Assembly: GCA_945643635.1 (NCBI GenBank) | Contig: CALZFC010000032.1 | Location: 2,214,501 to 2,278,500, forward strand | DNA length: 64,000 nt | Origin: Allodiplogaster sudhausi | Lineage: Eukaryota; Nematoda; Chromadorea; Rhabditida; Diplogasteridae | Direction: 5' to 3' | In this document: positions 46,534 to 57,004 of the stretch, one piece after another | Layout of the letters: the number at the start of each line of letters is the position of its first letter | Numbering within the stretch: the first letter of the stretch is position 1 | Made by a program: the position numbers and the translations under genes | Notes under the pieces: generated by a model | What the model was told of the DNA's origin: nothing | The model's input: the letters and a program-made list of their open reading frames with translations, nothing else | Databases searched by the model: none

Positions 46534-46984
46534 TCAATCATGAGAATATGTACTCAACCACTTGTAGATGACAAAGCAGATGTCAATCAGTACGACAACA
46601 GACAGGATCCCGGCAATCGCTGAACCAACGATAACCCATATCTGCAAGTATACACCACTTTCTTCTTCGCTGTCTTCTCACTCTCTTTCGCACTCAATGT
46701 TTCACTAATCCACACTCTCTTCACACACTCTCTCTCATTCTCTTCACTTTTTCTCTTTCTCTCCTTTTCTCTCTTTCTCTTGTGAAAGAAACTGTAACTG
46801 TCCCAACTTTATAGTTGACGCAACAGAGTTCGTAGAATTGTCCACAACATGTATACTCGACGAATGCAGACTTTGCGGGGCATTCTTCTCCGATGAGTAT
46901 TGCCGGGCAGTACCTGGCAGCTTCTCCAGCGATGGCCACAAAGACGGCCACTGAGAGGGCGTTGAAGACAAAGGATCGATACAT
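46534..46984 (-). CDS. Small type I membrane protein with YTCCG/CC motif
   Basis: Two exons, 46808-46984 and 46534-46641, joined in phase 0, encode 94 residues. The order is a signal peptide (MYRSFVFNALSVAVFVAIA), a short ectodomain with RYCPAILIGEECPAK and YTCCGQFYELCC, a membrane span (VIVGSAIAGILSVVVLID) and a nine-residue cytosolic tail. The CCG..CC pair just outside one membrane span resembles Shisa/VOPP1-like small membrane proteins and a nematode-expanded family of the same shape (inference). The start is the only ATG before the signal peptide. A GA tract lies just beyond its 3' end. Confidence 0.8.
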
Positions 46985-47366
46985 TCTGAGAAAGGAGACA
47001 GCGAGATTGATTAAAGCAGTACAAAATATATAAATTCCAAATTGAAGGACATTAAACTCGCGAGTTTCAATATAGAAGATGCTTGCAAAATGATTTAACT
47101 GAAATGGGATTGGGTAACAGCGAAAAGTTAGATAAAAAGTGGTGTTGGTGGTGTCTATTTTTTATTTATGTCGATATGACAGCAAAAATAGCTGAAAGTC
47201 TGCAAAGCGAAAAATAAAAGAGGTCTCTTGCTGAACCTTCTCATTGACTCATTGATCAAGCGGAGTCACTTGCCTGTCAATATTTGTGTCACCAGAGAAG
47301 AAAAGTATGAATAAGGCATGTATGAGCACTATCAAAATGGAAAAGAAATCAAAGAGAGCGACACTG
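46985..47366. other. Upstream region of the CC-motif gene
   Basis: AT-rich, no further exon or repeat family recognised. Likely contains the promoter but no specific element was identified. Confidence 0.4.
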
Positions 47367-47651
47367 TTAAAGGAGGTATCCGGGGAATAATTAACCTAAG
47401 TTTTTCTCTATCTGAACATGTTCATCTTGGCGTAAAACATATATCCAGAAAGTTTGCGTGATTTTCTTTCATTACATTCTGAGTTATAGTAACGTGAAAA
47501 CTGGCGGGTAGAGAATTAGCTACGGTAGGTCAGAGCCGCCCTCCTATTTCACATGCTCTCTCGACCGAGCGACAGGCAACTTTATGAGCGCGCGCATTCA
47601 AACTCGTTCTCTAGCGCTACTGTAGAATTATTCGCCGGATACTTCCTTTAA
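47367..47651. mobile_element. TTAA-flanked miniature element, copy 3
   Basis: TTAA at 47367-47370 and 47648-47651 flank a 277-bp element with ends AGGAGGTATCCGGGGAATAATT and AATTATTCGCCGGATACTTCCT. Same tip structure as copies 1 and 2. An internal block near 37190 / 47540 (CCTCCTATTTCACA or its complement) is shared with copy 2. Confidence 0.75.
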
Positions 47652-48430
47652 GCAAATATAAAATGTCCGTATGTTGTTTTCAAGTTTAATAGTTCCTTTT
47701 ACTTTGGAAGGTACGAAATATTTTTAATACATATTAAAGCTTCAACAAATTCCTTAATTAAGGCTCCATATTGTAGTAACCCAGGACGTTTATCCTCAAA
47801 GGGTCGGCATCCAAACTACAAGGTTTCTTTTTACATGGTAAAACAAACACTGCGATGGACTCCTTACATGAGGTTCGGGTTCTGTCAGGAGCAAAATGTC
47901 TCTCTCTCTCTCTCTCTCTGTCTACTTCCAGGAACAACGGGCGACAACGACTCCCAACGGAATACAGGTTAGATAAATTATCGACTTTTGCGAACTGTTT
48001 TATTCATAGAAGGGCCAAATGCAGTGAAATAAGCCATTCGCAAAAGTAAGATAATTAGCTAACCTGCTCTCTAGGATGGTGGGCAGCTATGAAAGAGAGA
48101 GAGAGGGAGAGAGAGAGAGAGAGCGAGAGTTGAGGGCGAGCACGAGAGAGCGCATTGGGGGAAGGAAGCTTAAAACGAGAAGTGGCTGCCGCGGCGAAAA
48201 GCGAGCGGCGAATTTTCGTCTGCGCAGAACATTGCAGACGAGGATTGGTGCTCCGCTGAGCAGAGCATCGGAATGTTCTCCCAATTAGAGCATTTATGCT
48301 CCGCAGCCGAATTCGGGATTTAATGCTCCGCTTGTATGTTCATCTGGGGCAAACATTCCGTTTTGTTTGCTCTTGCCCTTGTTTCTGGCCAAAAGCTTGA
48401 GGTTCTTGCTCCTTTAACGACGTTGAGTGT
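47652..48430. other. Intergenic stretch with GA tract
   Basis: A (CT)n run at 47897-47920 and a (GA)n run at 48091-48127. 48240-48340 repeats the word TGCTCCGC three times with variation. No exon recognised. Confidence 0.5.
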
Positions 48431-49410
48431 TTTTTTTTAATACTTACACTTTCATAGATCATGACGTGAAATGCATGGAAAACTCCGGTCTGAACACTAA
48501 GGCATTTAAACTGTGCAGCAACATGCAGTCCTTGTATGAGACGAATTGATTAGTCATGTAAGAGAGGAATTGAGATGTTTTCTTTCATCGCATTCAGATA
48601 ACGCTCTGGCGACTGACTGCCAGGAAATGTTTAATCAGGTTTTCTTAACGTTTTCCGTCAGAAAAGGTCTTTTCTTTTTATTATGGATGCGAGATAGGCG
48701 CACGATATTCATTACATCCCTCCATTAGTAAAGCGATAGGGATCACTTACATCTCGCATTGCATTTTTTTTTTAAATTTCTACACATCTTTGCATTCAAC
48801 GTCTTTGTAGGACGCGAAGGTGCTGCAGGGTATTGTACCTCAAAGAGACGCAGTGGACATGTTCGGTTCGTAAGCCTTCGGATGCGAGGAATGTTTTGGG
48901 AGACCGAGACGCATGTATACTTTGGTAAATTCTACTTTCAAGTTTATTTTCATTTGCTGTTTTTAAAATAATTTTTTTTTTTAATTAAAAATGTTGAAGC
49001 GCATTGACGTCTTATAAATGTGTCGTATGCTCTCGGTTTTTGTAGCATTTTCTTATGGTGTCGACCGTTACTACCTACGACCACGTTGCCCAACAACTAA
49101 CCATAAGCCAAGCTGTCAAACCAATCCAAGTACTCAAACCCCAACTCATCTCTATTATTCACTTTTAGATCCTAGAGAGATCAAACAACTACAGGCATGC
49201 ACACGTCTGTCTACTCTTCTGGTAGATGTCAATTTTGAATATTCTCTTTCTACTTCTCTTTGCCGACTAGCAATGAGAGAAGCAGAAGCAGCAGCAATGA
49301 TTTATACGGCTTTAGGACCGGAGCACCTTGCAGATTTTGTAGCACAAAAGGCAAATGACGCCCAGGGAAATGAGCAAGGATACCGTAAAGAATGCAACGC
49401 CAACTAAGAA
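48431..49410 (+). pseudogene. Fragment of the ET/Thr-rich family
   Basis: 49060-49140 aligns with the start of the Thr-rich exon at 15450-15530 (GTTACTACCTACGACCACG against GACTACTGCGACTACGTTT, then a CCAACAACT word). 48430-48545 has a cysteine-containing frame (KCMENSGLNTKAFKLCSNMQ), and 48820-48930 a further spliced-looking segment. No continuous gene could be built, so I treat it as a decayed copy. Confidence 0.4.
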
Positions 49411-49680
49411 GAACTGCAACAAAATTTAATCAAAAAAGAATATTTTGAAAATTTGATTTAAAAAAAGGTTTTAGGTAAATAAAATACAGTAGAGATATTA
49501 TGGATAGAAATTGGACACCGTAAATGTGTAGATGGTCCTCAAATACGGAAGCAGAACAAGCACACTAAAATGACTGATGAAAGGAAGCGGAAGGTTGAAG
49601 ACAAATAGAAGTCTTTGATCAGGAAATATTGGTTATTTCAGAGTCAAAAGCGGAAATTTCGTTCTTACATACACTACTAC

Positions 49681-49838
49681 TTAAACTAAACGAATGTTTT
49701 TTTCTCGAGCTTTCGAACTGACTTCTCAGAGGTTGGAGTAGCAGAACTCGACTTGTCAACGCCGGGAACAGCCGAAGTCTCGCCGCCGATGGTGAAATCC
49801 ACAGTCTTGAGGTCGGTGGACTTCATCAATGCCGGTGA
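49681..49838 (-). CDS. Possible last exon, Ser/Lys-rich tail
   Basis: After the acceptor CACATTGCAG a minus-strand frame reads STDLKTVDFTIGGETSAV and KSVRKLEKKTFV to a stop. It lies downstream of paralogue B on the same strand and could be its alternative 3' end, but the phase link was not proved. Confidence 0.4.
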
Positions 49839-50040
49839 ACTGCAATGTGAGGTTTGACTTTCATTATGTTCTGTACCCTTCAAAAACAAGACTCCTTCAC
49901 TTCTGAATAAGTTTAAAGATAATCCAAACAAATATTCAATTGTCAAACTTGCTTCCTTCTATTAATCAGAAAAGTACCTATTATATTATAATGAAAATCA
50001 TAGGTTCCATTTTATTACAATTCTCCAACAGTGGGAGCCT

Positions 50041-50228
50041 TTAAATGCCATGCCTTGTGGTCCTTGGAAGAGTGAATTTTGTTGTAGTTGGAAGTGGCTT
50101 CGACAGGAGCGCAATCATCTACAAAGGTTGTGGCAAGCTACAATTTCCTTTTTCCTTTACATTTTTATCCCAAGTGTCGTCACATTAATTTATTTTGATG
50201 TCGATAAATATATTATATATATATATAT

Positions 50229-50286
<58 letters not shown>

Positions 50287-51075
50287 TAATATAATTTCCT
50301 GTATCTATTTTCAGTCTATTTTTAGATATTCTCTAATATTCACTGCTCCTAGGCAAAAATCTCATGTTAGCCAGTATAAAGAAATTGAAAATATTACTGC
50401 ATCAACGGTCACATATTCTTTGCTGTTCTGCTTTCCAGGGAATTCTTTGGGAATGAAGTGCTCGATCCGATCGATTATGTCGGAGAAGGCGGACAAGTTC
50501 AGGCGCGAATCCGTATTTGCGCCGCAGGTAATTTGCTGGAACTGGCCGTTCTTCCACTCTAAAACGTATAAATCAAATAAGACACGTAGCAGAAATGTGT
50601 CTTAAAACTGCAAAATATTGAAATATTAAGGAGAAAGTCTTAATTTTGGAATACCAATGAGTTCTGACCCAAAGGGCAAACTTCGACGGGATTCTCCTGA
50701 AAGATACACCTCTGCTTGAGAATCAGTGAACGGTCAAAGTAGTGCAAGCAGAATGGGTTGCCAGTTCCCACATCTGCTTCTTGTTGGCATGACAGCGTTT
50801 CTTCTTTGCCATTGTTCCAGTCGTAGCAAGTCTTCTAAATGAAGAATTTGATTGACAAAGGATACAATTAGGATTCCACTTTTAAGACATTAATATGAAA
50901 TAAAACCTTCTTTTCAATTTTTTATTAGTAAAATTCAATAAGTCTCACTAAATAAGTATTTACTTTGTAACATTATTTCTTTATTCTTCTAAAGTCAGTA
51001 GTTCCTTACTTCGTTCGAGTTCCCTTCAACACCCGCGCATGCCAGCAGAATGCAGACGGTGCTGAGAAGCAACAT
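50041..51075 (-). CDS. Small secreted cysteine-rich protein B
   Basis: Exons 51010-51075, 50669-50834, 50398-50558 and 50041-50118 give 156 residues. The signal peptide is MLLLSTVCILLACAGVEG. The cysteine part reads TCYDWNNGKEETLSCQQE, then FCLHYF, RCIFQ and VCPL, continuing EWKNGQFQQITCGANTDS in exon 3. Unlike A, exon 3 has TCGAN where A has CVCAA, so one cysteine is lost, and it carries a 6-residue longer end. The last exon reads KPLPTTTKFTLPRTT. The 3' splice before it lies beyond a (TA)n-rich intron (50208-50285). Clearly a duplicate of protein A within a segmental duplication that includes the upstream 51.1-51.8 kb DNA. Confidence 0.75.
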
Positions 51076-51860
51076 TGGACGAGAGACGGAGGCATAGAGA
51101 GAGAAGCAGACGAACGAGAGACTCGGAGGAGCCAATCAAACGCCGGACGGAGAGTTGAGCGAAGTGAGCACAGTAAAATGACCAGGGAAATGTGCTTGAA
51201 GATAATTTGTTTCATAAATTTTTTGAATAGTTTGATTTTATATGTAAATGACTTCAGCCTACATGCTAATTTCAAATTTAGGACATCATAGTCAGGAGGC
51301 CATTAATTGGGTTAACATATTTTCTTGACCCGAACATTTACTCTTAAAGTTAATGTAAAACTTCCTCGTTTATCTTTATATTATTGCAATTCTCGACCAA
51401 TTCTAATTTTCTATGTATCTCCAACAAAAATTAGAGAATACTTAGAGCTATTTGTGATTTCTCTTCGAGTTCCCCTTCCAGCAGGCTGTAGTGTATCTCG
51501 ACTTAAAAAAAAAACTGGGCCGGAAGCCGAATTAGGATTCCTTCTATTGCCCCGGAAAGTCTGGGCAACAAGACTGTTGCCAGGATCTCTGTGGCGAAAT
51601 TTGGCGAAAGTCATCATAATTCGACTAATTTTCTGTGGCATAACACGCAGAGAAATCATTTTACATTTAATCCTTCCCTGCAAACTGCTCTGCTGGCTCA
51701 CATCCCTGGGCTATTCTTCCACTTTATTCGCCATGGCCTCCCTTTCAGTCGCTCTCACCATCTGCTTCGTTCTCAGAAGCATTCGTTCCAGAAATGCCAT
51801 GAAGATCCATATTTCTGATTCATTCCTTTCATATTTCTGATTCATGATGATTGATGTTTT
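51076..51860 (-). repeat. Upstream half of the A/B segmental duplication, copy B
   Basis: Collinear with 44057-44830, with the frame that reads DLHGISGTNASENEA retained but closed by a TGA soon after, unlike the other copy. Contains an extra insertion around 51500-51560 (CTTAAAAAAAAAACTGGGCC). Confidence 0.7.
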
Positions 51861-51956
51861 ACAGACGTATTCCATGCTAAATTCTGATAAAGTGCTATGT
51901 TAGCTGATGCTGTTTTTAAAGTAGTGTTGTTGCACCAGTCACTAAAACAAGGACGA

Positions 51957-52140
51957 ATTAGGCGGCTTCGAGAGCACAGTTCATTGGCAACTCAGCCTTG
52001 AGACTGCCACCAGAATCGTTCGGGGAGAACTCCGGAGTCTCTTCTGGTGAGCTGAAGTGGACGGGAAAAGCATCCGTGAGCGCACGGGATATTTCACCAG
52101 ACTGCTCCGATTGCGTTTCATAGCATCCGATGTCGGCCCG
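51957..52140 (-). pseudogene. ET-like exon fragment
   Basis: A minus-strand frame reads CYETQSEQSGEIS, then FSPNDSGGSLKAELPMNCAL and a stop. It aligns with the exons at 15066 (GLPTNCALD) and 56570-56760 (RSGGCMKPEGLPMNCALD) but lacks the C-terminal CxC..CN part and one cysteine. A decayed family member. Confidence 0.5.
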
Positions 52141-52249
52141 AAAGACAGAAAAACAAATCTATTGATCGAACGCCTAAAGACATTGAAAAGCTTCCCAATT
52201 TTGTCAGTGTTTACTTAGTTATTTAAATATCCTAGGATGCTTTTCAAGA

Positions 52250-52710
52250 CAATGATGTTCTCTCTTGAAGCTAGAATGTTCATTCTGCAGTTAAAAGGAA
52301 ATAAATATACTTTGGAAAGAAAGAAAGATGTCTGCATTGAATGGTGGACATTTCACAAGCTGAGGGTGATGATGACTAACAAATCATGAAGGGAGAAAGC
52401 ATGTGGAAAAGTAGGTTAAGAAAGAGAGAGATAGAGAGAGACAGAAGGGAGAGAGAAAGGAAGGAGAAAGAAAGAGAAAGAGAGAAGATAATAAATGGCA
52501 GAAAATGATAAACTCTTCTGCCTATGCCAATGATGGAAACGCTTCATTCCCTTTTCCTTTTCTTACCCCCCCCCCCCTCCCGGATGAATGCTTCCTCCTT
52601 CTATATGTGAACTACTCTCTTTCACTTCCTACTTGCAGACCCTGTCGCCATACAAGCGACTTCACTTCGAAATTCTATCACCATGGACGTGACTTCCCTG
52701 CAAATAATAT
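52250..52710. repeat. Segmental repeat, partial copy
   Basis: Matches the GA-rich right half of 42020-43095 and 60990-62130, including the poly-C run (52567-52579) and the CCTGTCGCCATACA block. Confidence 0.8.
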
Positions 52711-54440
52711 TAGGTTAGTACTTCTACACTCATTATCTTTCTCATTTAAAGGAAGGAACCGACGAAAGAGAGCTGTATACTTTGCGAATAATAACTTAGT
52801 ACATGATCTTTTTTTCAAATACTACAGATTCTCTTTCACAAGAGACTGTCTATTATGTAGTAAAACAGGGGATAAGTTTTTTTCCGAATCTGTGATTTTT
52901 TTATTATTTTCGGAATTAAATATCAATCCTCCACTTTGACATTCGAAATAATTTTAAAAATATTCCTTAACAGCTCACAACAAAACTGGAAAGATTACAA
53001 GTGTGCTCTGTACCTTTTTTTTCTATACAGAAGAGGGCATTAACTTTGTCCACTTTCAGGTGGGCCAAGTATAGAGAATGTGCCGAAATCGATATCGCGC
53101 TGAACGGCAATACAAGGCAACTCCCAACTCCGGTTCAGTTGAGCAGTGGAGTGAAGGAGCACTCTTCCTCCACAATGTAATATAACGGTGGATGTTATAG
53201 CACGGTTTAAGTTACTTCCACAGCGTCTTCTTCCGATTCAAGACAATGATGTTCTCTCTTGACCTAGTGATGTTGGGTTAGGATAACATTTGTATTCAAA
53301 ACAATTTTTAAATAATTATTTTAAATTCATCAATTCAAATGTTAGAATCATTGTCGCTGGGTGATTTAGCAAAGTTTCTACCCTCTTCTTCCAACAGTGT
53401 CATATTCTGCATGTTCAGACAATAATTGAAGCAGAAAAGGAAAATCATTAGTTTGAAGTCCACTGTAGTATGAAAGTAATATCGCTAGATCGAAATTAAG
53501 AAAGCATTCTTTCTCCATTTTTAGTCTTTTCGGCAATAGGCCGAAAAAATATACTTCTTGGACTGAATAATTTTGGAAACTTTTTCCAAGTCAATCTTCT
53601 TCCCGAGTTTGTCGGTGCTCTCGGCCTTCTGTTGCTGATCAGTTCTCAATTCTCCTGGGTGAGTAATTGATTTGTTTAGATATACATTTTATTTCTTAAT
53701 TATAATTTTTTATATGTTTTACTTTCCCTCTTCAAACAAAACAAAAGAATTTCGTTTAAGGCCGTACGCTCCCAAACTAGTGGATGTCCACGAGAAGAAC
53801 TGAAATGGCGGGTTCGTGTCCCACGTTGAGTGGTGCAATCCTACGGAGGCGAATGGTCGGATTAGAAAATACTTGGTCAGTTTAATAGAATTGGCGATGC
53901 AGCATTTAGCACATTCATTGTTGCTGGTGTAAAGGGTTCGTGGCTAAGTACCATTATATCCTCTCTCATTGTCTTATTATCAACTCACTTTCCCTTCGTA
54001 AAAATGATCTTATCGAGTGCTTCGTCAACTTCGAGAAAACGCACGAGTCATCGCTGTTGTCAGGAGATTTTTTCATGACGATGTTGAATTTATGTTGTTA
54101 GAAAAAAAATTTCTATGGAAAATTGGCTGGAAGTGATTTGACAAAATCAAAAGATATATTATGGATAAAAGAATATAATGAAAAATGTACAGAGACCCTG
54201 TAATGAACGCGTGGCTATGCAAATCAGATTACGGGTTGGAATGAAGGATGCCTGTGGAATGGAACCTCTACTGCATGATTCTTTGCAAGCCACTAGGGGT
54301 CGAGCCCGCAATGCAGTGGCAATATATAATTGCGATGTATACATTATAATTGCGCTCAATTTCACCTTCCGAGAAAAGTACAAAAGTAGAATTATTAGCA
54401 ACAATTCATTCTCTCATAAGGCACTGCCTTCGTGAGGTTG
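52711..54440. other. Mostly unassigned; one exon candidate
   Basis: 53524-53658 on the plus strand has a TTTTTAG acceptor, a frame reading GLNNFGNFFQVNLLPEFVGA followed by a hydrophobic LGLLLLISSQFSW, and a strong GTGAGT donor; it is the only credible exon. The rest has no recognised repeat or gene. Confidence 0.35.
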
Positions 54441-55119
54441 ATCTCTGCCTCTCACACTTCTCTCTCTCCTCTCTCTCTCTCCTCTCTCTCTCTCCTCTCT
54501 CTCTCTCTCCTCTCTCTCGCCTCCCCTCCTCTCTCCTCGTTTTCTTTCTCAGCTCCTAGAAGAAGGTCGAGAGATAAAGAAGATAGAAAATGGAGTGAAA
54601 ATTTTCTTGTGATATGCACGTATGGCCAAGAAAAAAAACATTTTCGAAAACTTTTTGACCGCCTAAACTTCGTTATGAATACTAAATATGCATCCCTCAT
54701 AAAGTATTCAAAGTAAAAGAAAACAAAAATTCTCAGGCGCTCCATGATCCTTACAGATAACCTCTCTTGCACATTCCATATCATATTAAATCCTTCGCCA
54801 ATGAGAATTTTTGTATGAAAATGTCATTTGTTTTTTCATGCTTTATCTGTGAAGGGATTAGGAGAGAACAGACAAAGAAGGACGGCAAAAAGAAAGCCGA
54901 GAGGGCGTTCTATCCCAACTTCCGCGCATAATCTGGTTGCTGAAACAAATTATACCATATTGCAAAGAAATGACGTCATCTTTATTCCCAATTTTCTCTT
55001 CTAGTTAATTTATACATAATTTTCTAAATTAGCAGATATTGTACAGCAGATTATTTTGGTTAATACTATTAAAAAAAAATTATAATTCAAAGAAATTAAG
55101 TACAATTGATTAGCTCACA
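54441..55119. other. CT-rich patch and 3' flank of the minus-strand gene
   Basis: (CT)n-type DNA at 54460-54540. 54840-55000 matches, in inverted orientation, the 3' flank at 18960-19140 and, in the same orientation, 45110-45270. Confidence 0.6.
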
Positions 55120-56913
55120 AGAATCCTTTGAATGGGAAGAACCTTTTCCTCTTTCTTGTCAGGCGCAATGAAATCGTCGTGCTGAACCGACTTTTTCTCT
55201 TTATTTTTCCTATCACTTCCCTTCTTCTTCTCGCTCTTCTTTGGTTGCCCTTTTGAAGATGGCGTCATTCGTTGAAAAAATTATTCTGATACCATTAAAT
55301 AAATGAGTCGCCAAAATCTGCTTTCAATGAGAAATGAAGGATGGCTTAAGGAAGGAAGGCTCATGGTTAACCTCTTGCCTCTCTTCAGACGTCTGCAAAG
55401 ACGCCTCAGTTGTAGTGGTCATCATTGTTGAGCCCTACAATGTGCTAGAATCAAAATGAAATAGCCGATAAGAAATATAACAAATAATCAAATGTAGAAA
55501 TCGCATTACGAGGCTAATCGTCGTGTCAGTTGCATCGGTGATGCTCGTAGTCGTACCCTGCGAATAACGATAGAATAGACTGTGCACGATGCCACAAATT
55601 GTCTTTGCCAAAATCAAAGATTTAATTTAAATATAAAAAAATGTTGGAGAAAGGGACGCAGTGTCATAATCTTCAAGGAGGACAAAACTATGCGAGATTT
55701 TCCCTTCGCACTGTCAAATATGCGTGTTATATCGATGACGTTTTCGGTGAACTTGCGTTGTTATGAAGTGACACTGTTAACTCTGTCTTGAGTAAAGTCC
55801 AACCAAAGTTCCGCAAGTCGTAGACTCTTCGGTGGATGCCATTTTCCTGCGTTTTGTTGCGACGGCGACCTGGAGATGCCCGTTTTGGAAATGATGTTGA
55901 TAAAAAACAAAAACTAAACTGAATAAACAATTTTTAAAATAATCTTTAAAAAATATTGATCTCTTACTGCAGAAGTGTTGTTGTTGCCATTTGATTTTGG
56001 GCCTAACTAAGAGCAATTTGTTTTTCTTTCTTTTTACAATGTTAAACTAGTGCAAAAAGGATAGAGAATTCTTTCGTGTCGAATAAAATTTTAATTAAGG
56101 CAAATAACTAAACACATTCAATTACCTTCCATGGGCGACTGCTCCTGCTTGGGCGGAGCCGAGGAAGGGAGGGCGGCCAGGCGAAGCTTCAGACGGCGAT
56201 TGCTCAGGTACCACAGCACTGAAGTGACGCAAGGCATTCATTTGAATAAATTTCGGCGGGAATCTCAAGAAAGCTACAGTACCCAAGACGATAACCAAGA
56301 CGACGGTGAGAATCGCAAAGCCGACGATTGCAATGGTTTCAGTTATTGACGTTGTTTCAGTTTTTGGCGTAGTTTGAGTGTTTGGCGTAGTAGTCGGGGC
56401 CATAGTCGTAGTAGCGGTCAGCTCCTTCAAAACTTTCTACCATTACGGAGCGCATAAAAGATATTTTTTTACGAACTCGACATTTAGCCGGCACAGTCAA
56501 TGCGCTTCAGCATTTTAAATGAAAAACAAAATCTTTTTAAATGACTGGATATCTGCAACCTAATATCCAAGGTTGAGTTGCTCCTTCAACTGGACGTTAG
56601 CTGCTGCATCTCGTATAGTATTGCGGTTGCACATAGAACTATAACAAGGGCAATGGAGGCGCATTTTGTCGCTTGCGTCGAGTGCGCAGTTCATTGGCAG
56701 GCCTTCTGGCTTCATACAGCCACCCGAACGATCCATAGACAACTCTGGCTCCGCTTCAGGCAAAGTCACTGTCAATCCTGAGGAAGGCAAAGTCACTGTT
56801 AAATCTGAGGAAGGCAAAGACACTGACAAACCTGAGGAAGATAAAGTCACTGTCAGACCTGAGGGAGGCAAAGACATTGAGAAACCAGAGGAAGGCAAAG
56901 TCACTGATAACAC
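55120..56913 (-). pseudogene. Minus-strand relative of the 15-kb ET/Thr-rich membrane gene, damaged
   Basis: Segments correspond in order to the plus-strand gene at 15066-18848: a cysteine exon (GLPMNCALDASDKMRLHCPC then SMCNRN), a short Thr-rich stretch fused without an intron to the membrane span (IAIVGFAILTVVLVIVLGTV), a VLWYLSNRRLKLRL exon, a short GPKSNGNNNTSA exon, and a Lys-rich last exon ending KKEEKVLPIQRILVS. Three changes suggest loss of function. The last codon of the cysteine exon is TAG where the relative has AAG. The donor after the membrane exon is GTAGCT where the relative has GTAGGTTT. The donor of the exon at about 55522-55560 is AT instead of GT. Reading through the lost donor gives a different tail (PKFIQMNALRHFSAV). 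It could still make a secreted truncated protein. Confidence 0.6.
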
Positions 56914-56920
56914 TGACAGT
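56757..56920. repeat. 24-bp coding-type minisatellite
   Basis: Six to seven imperfect copies of GAGGAAGGCAAAGTCACTGT-like units. On the minus strand they would extend the cysteine exon with Ser/Leu repeats (SSGLTVTLP). On the plus strand an equally open frame reads PEEGKVTVKSEEGK and ends in a hydrophobic tail (HLLTLAPFFALLASRQ) resembling a GPI signal. I could not decide which strand, if either, is translated. Confidence 0.65.
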
Positions 56921-57004
56921 GCCGCAAAGTCCTCTCCCGGATCGGCCTTCTCCCACCTCTTGACCCTTGCGCCCTTCTTCGCTCTCCTCGCTTCTCGCCA
57001 GTGA

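Noticed and set aside
54200..54330. Possible tRNA (GGTCGAGCCCGC word)
   Set aside because: No matching box A at the right distance and no pairable acceptor stem.
55437..55620. Independent small gene from a minus-strand open frame
   Set aside because: The region is the exon-intron-exon part of the decayed ET/Thr-rich relative, as shown by alignment with 18420-18545.
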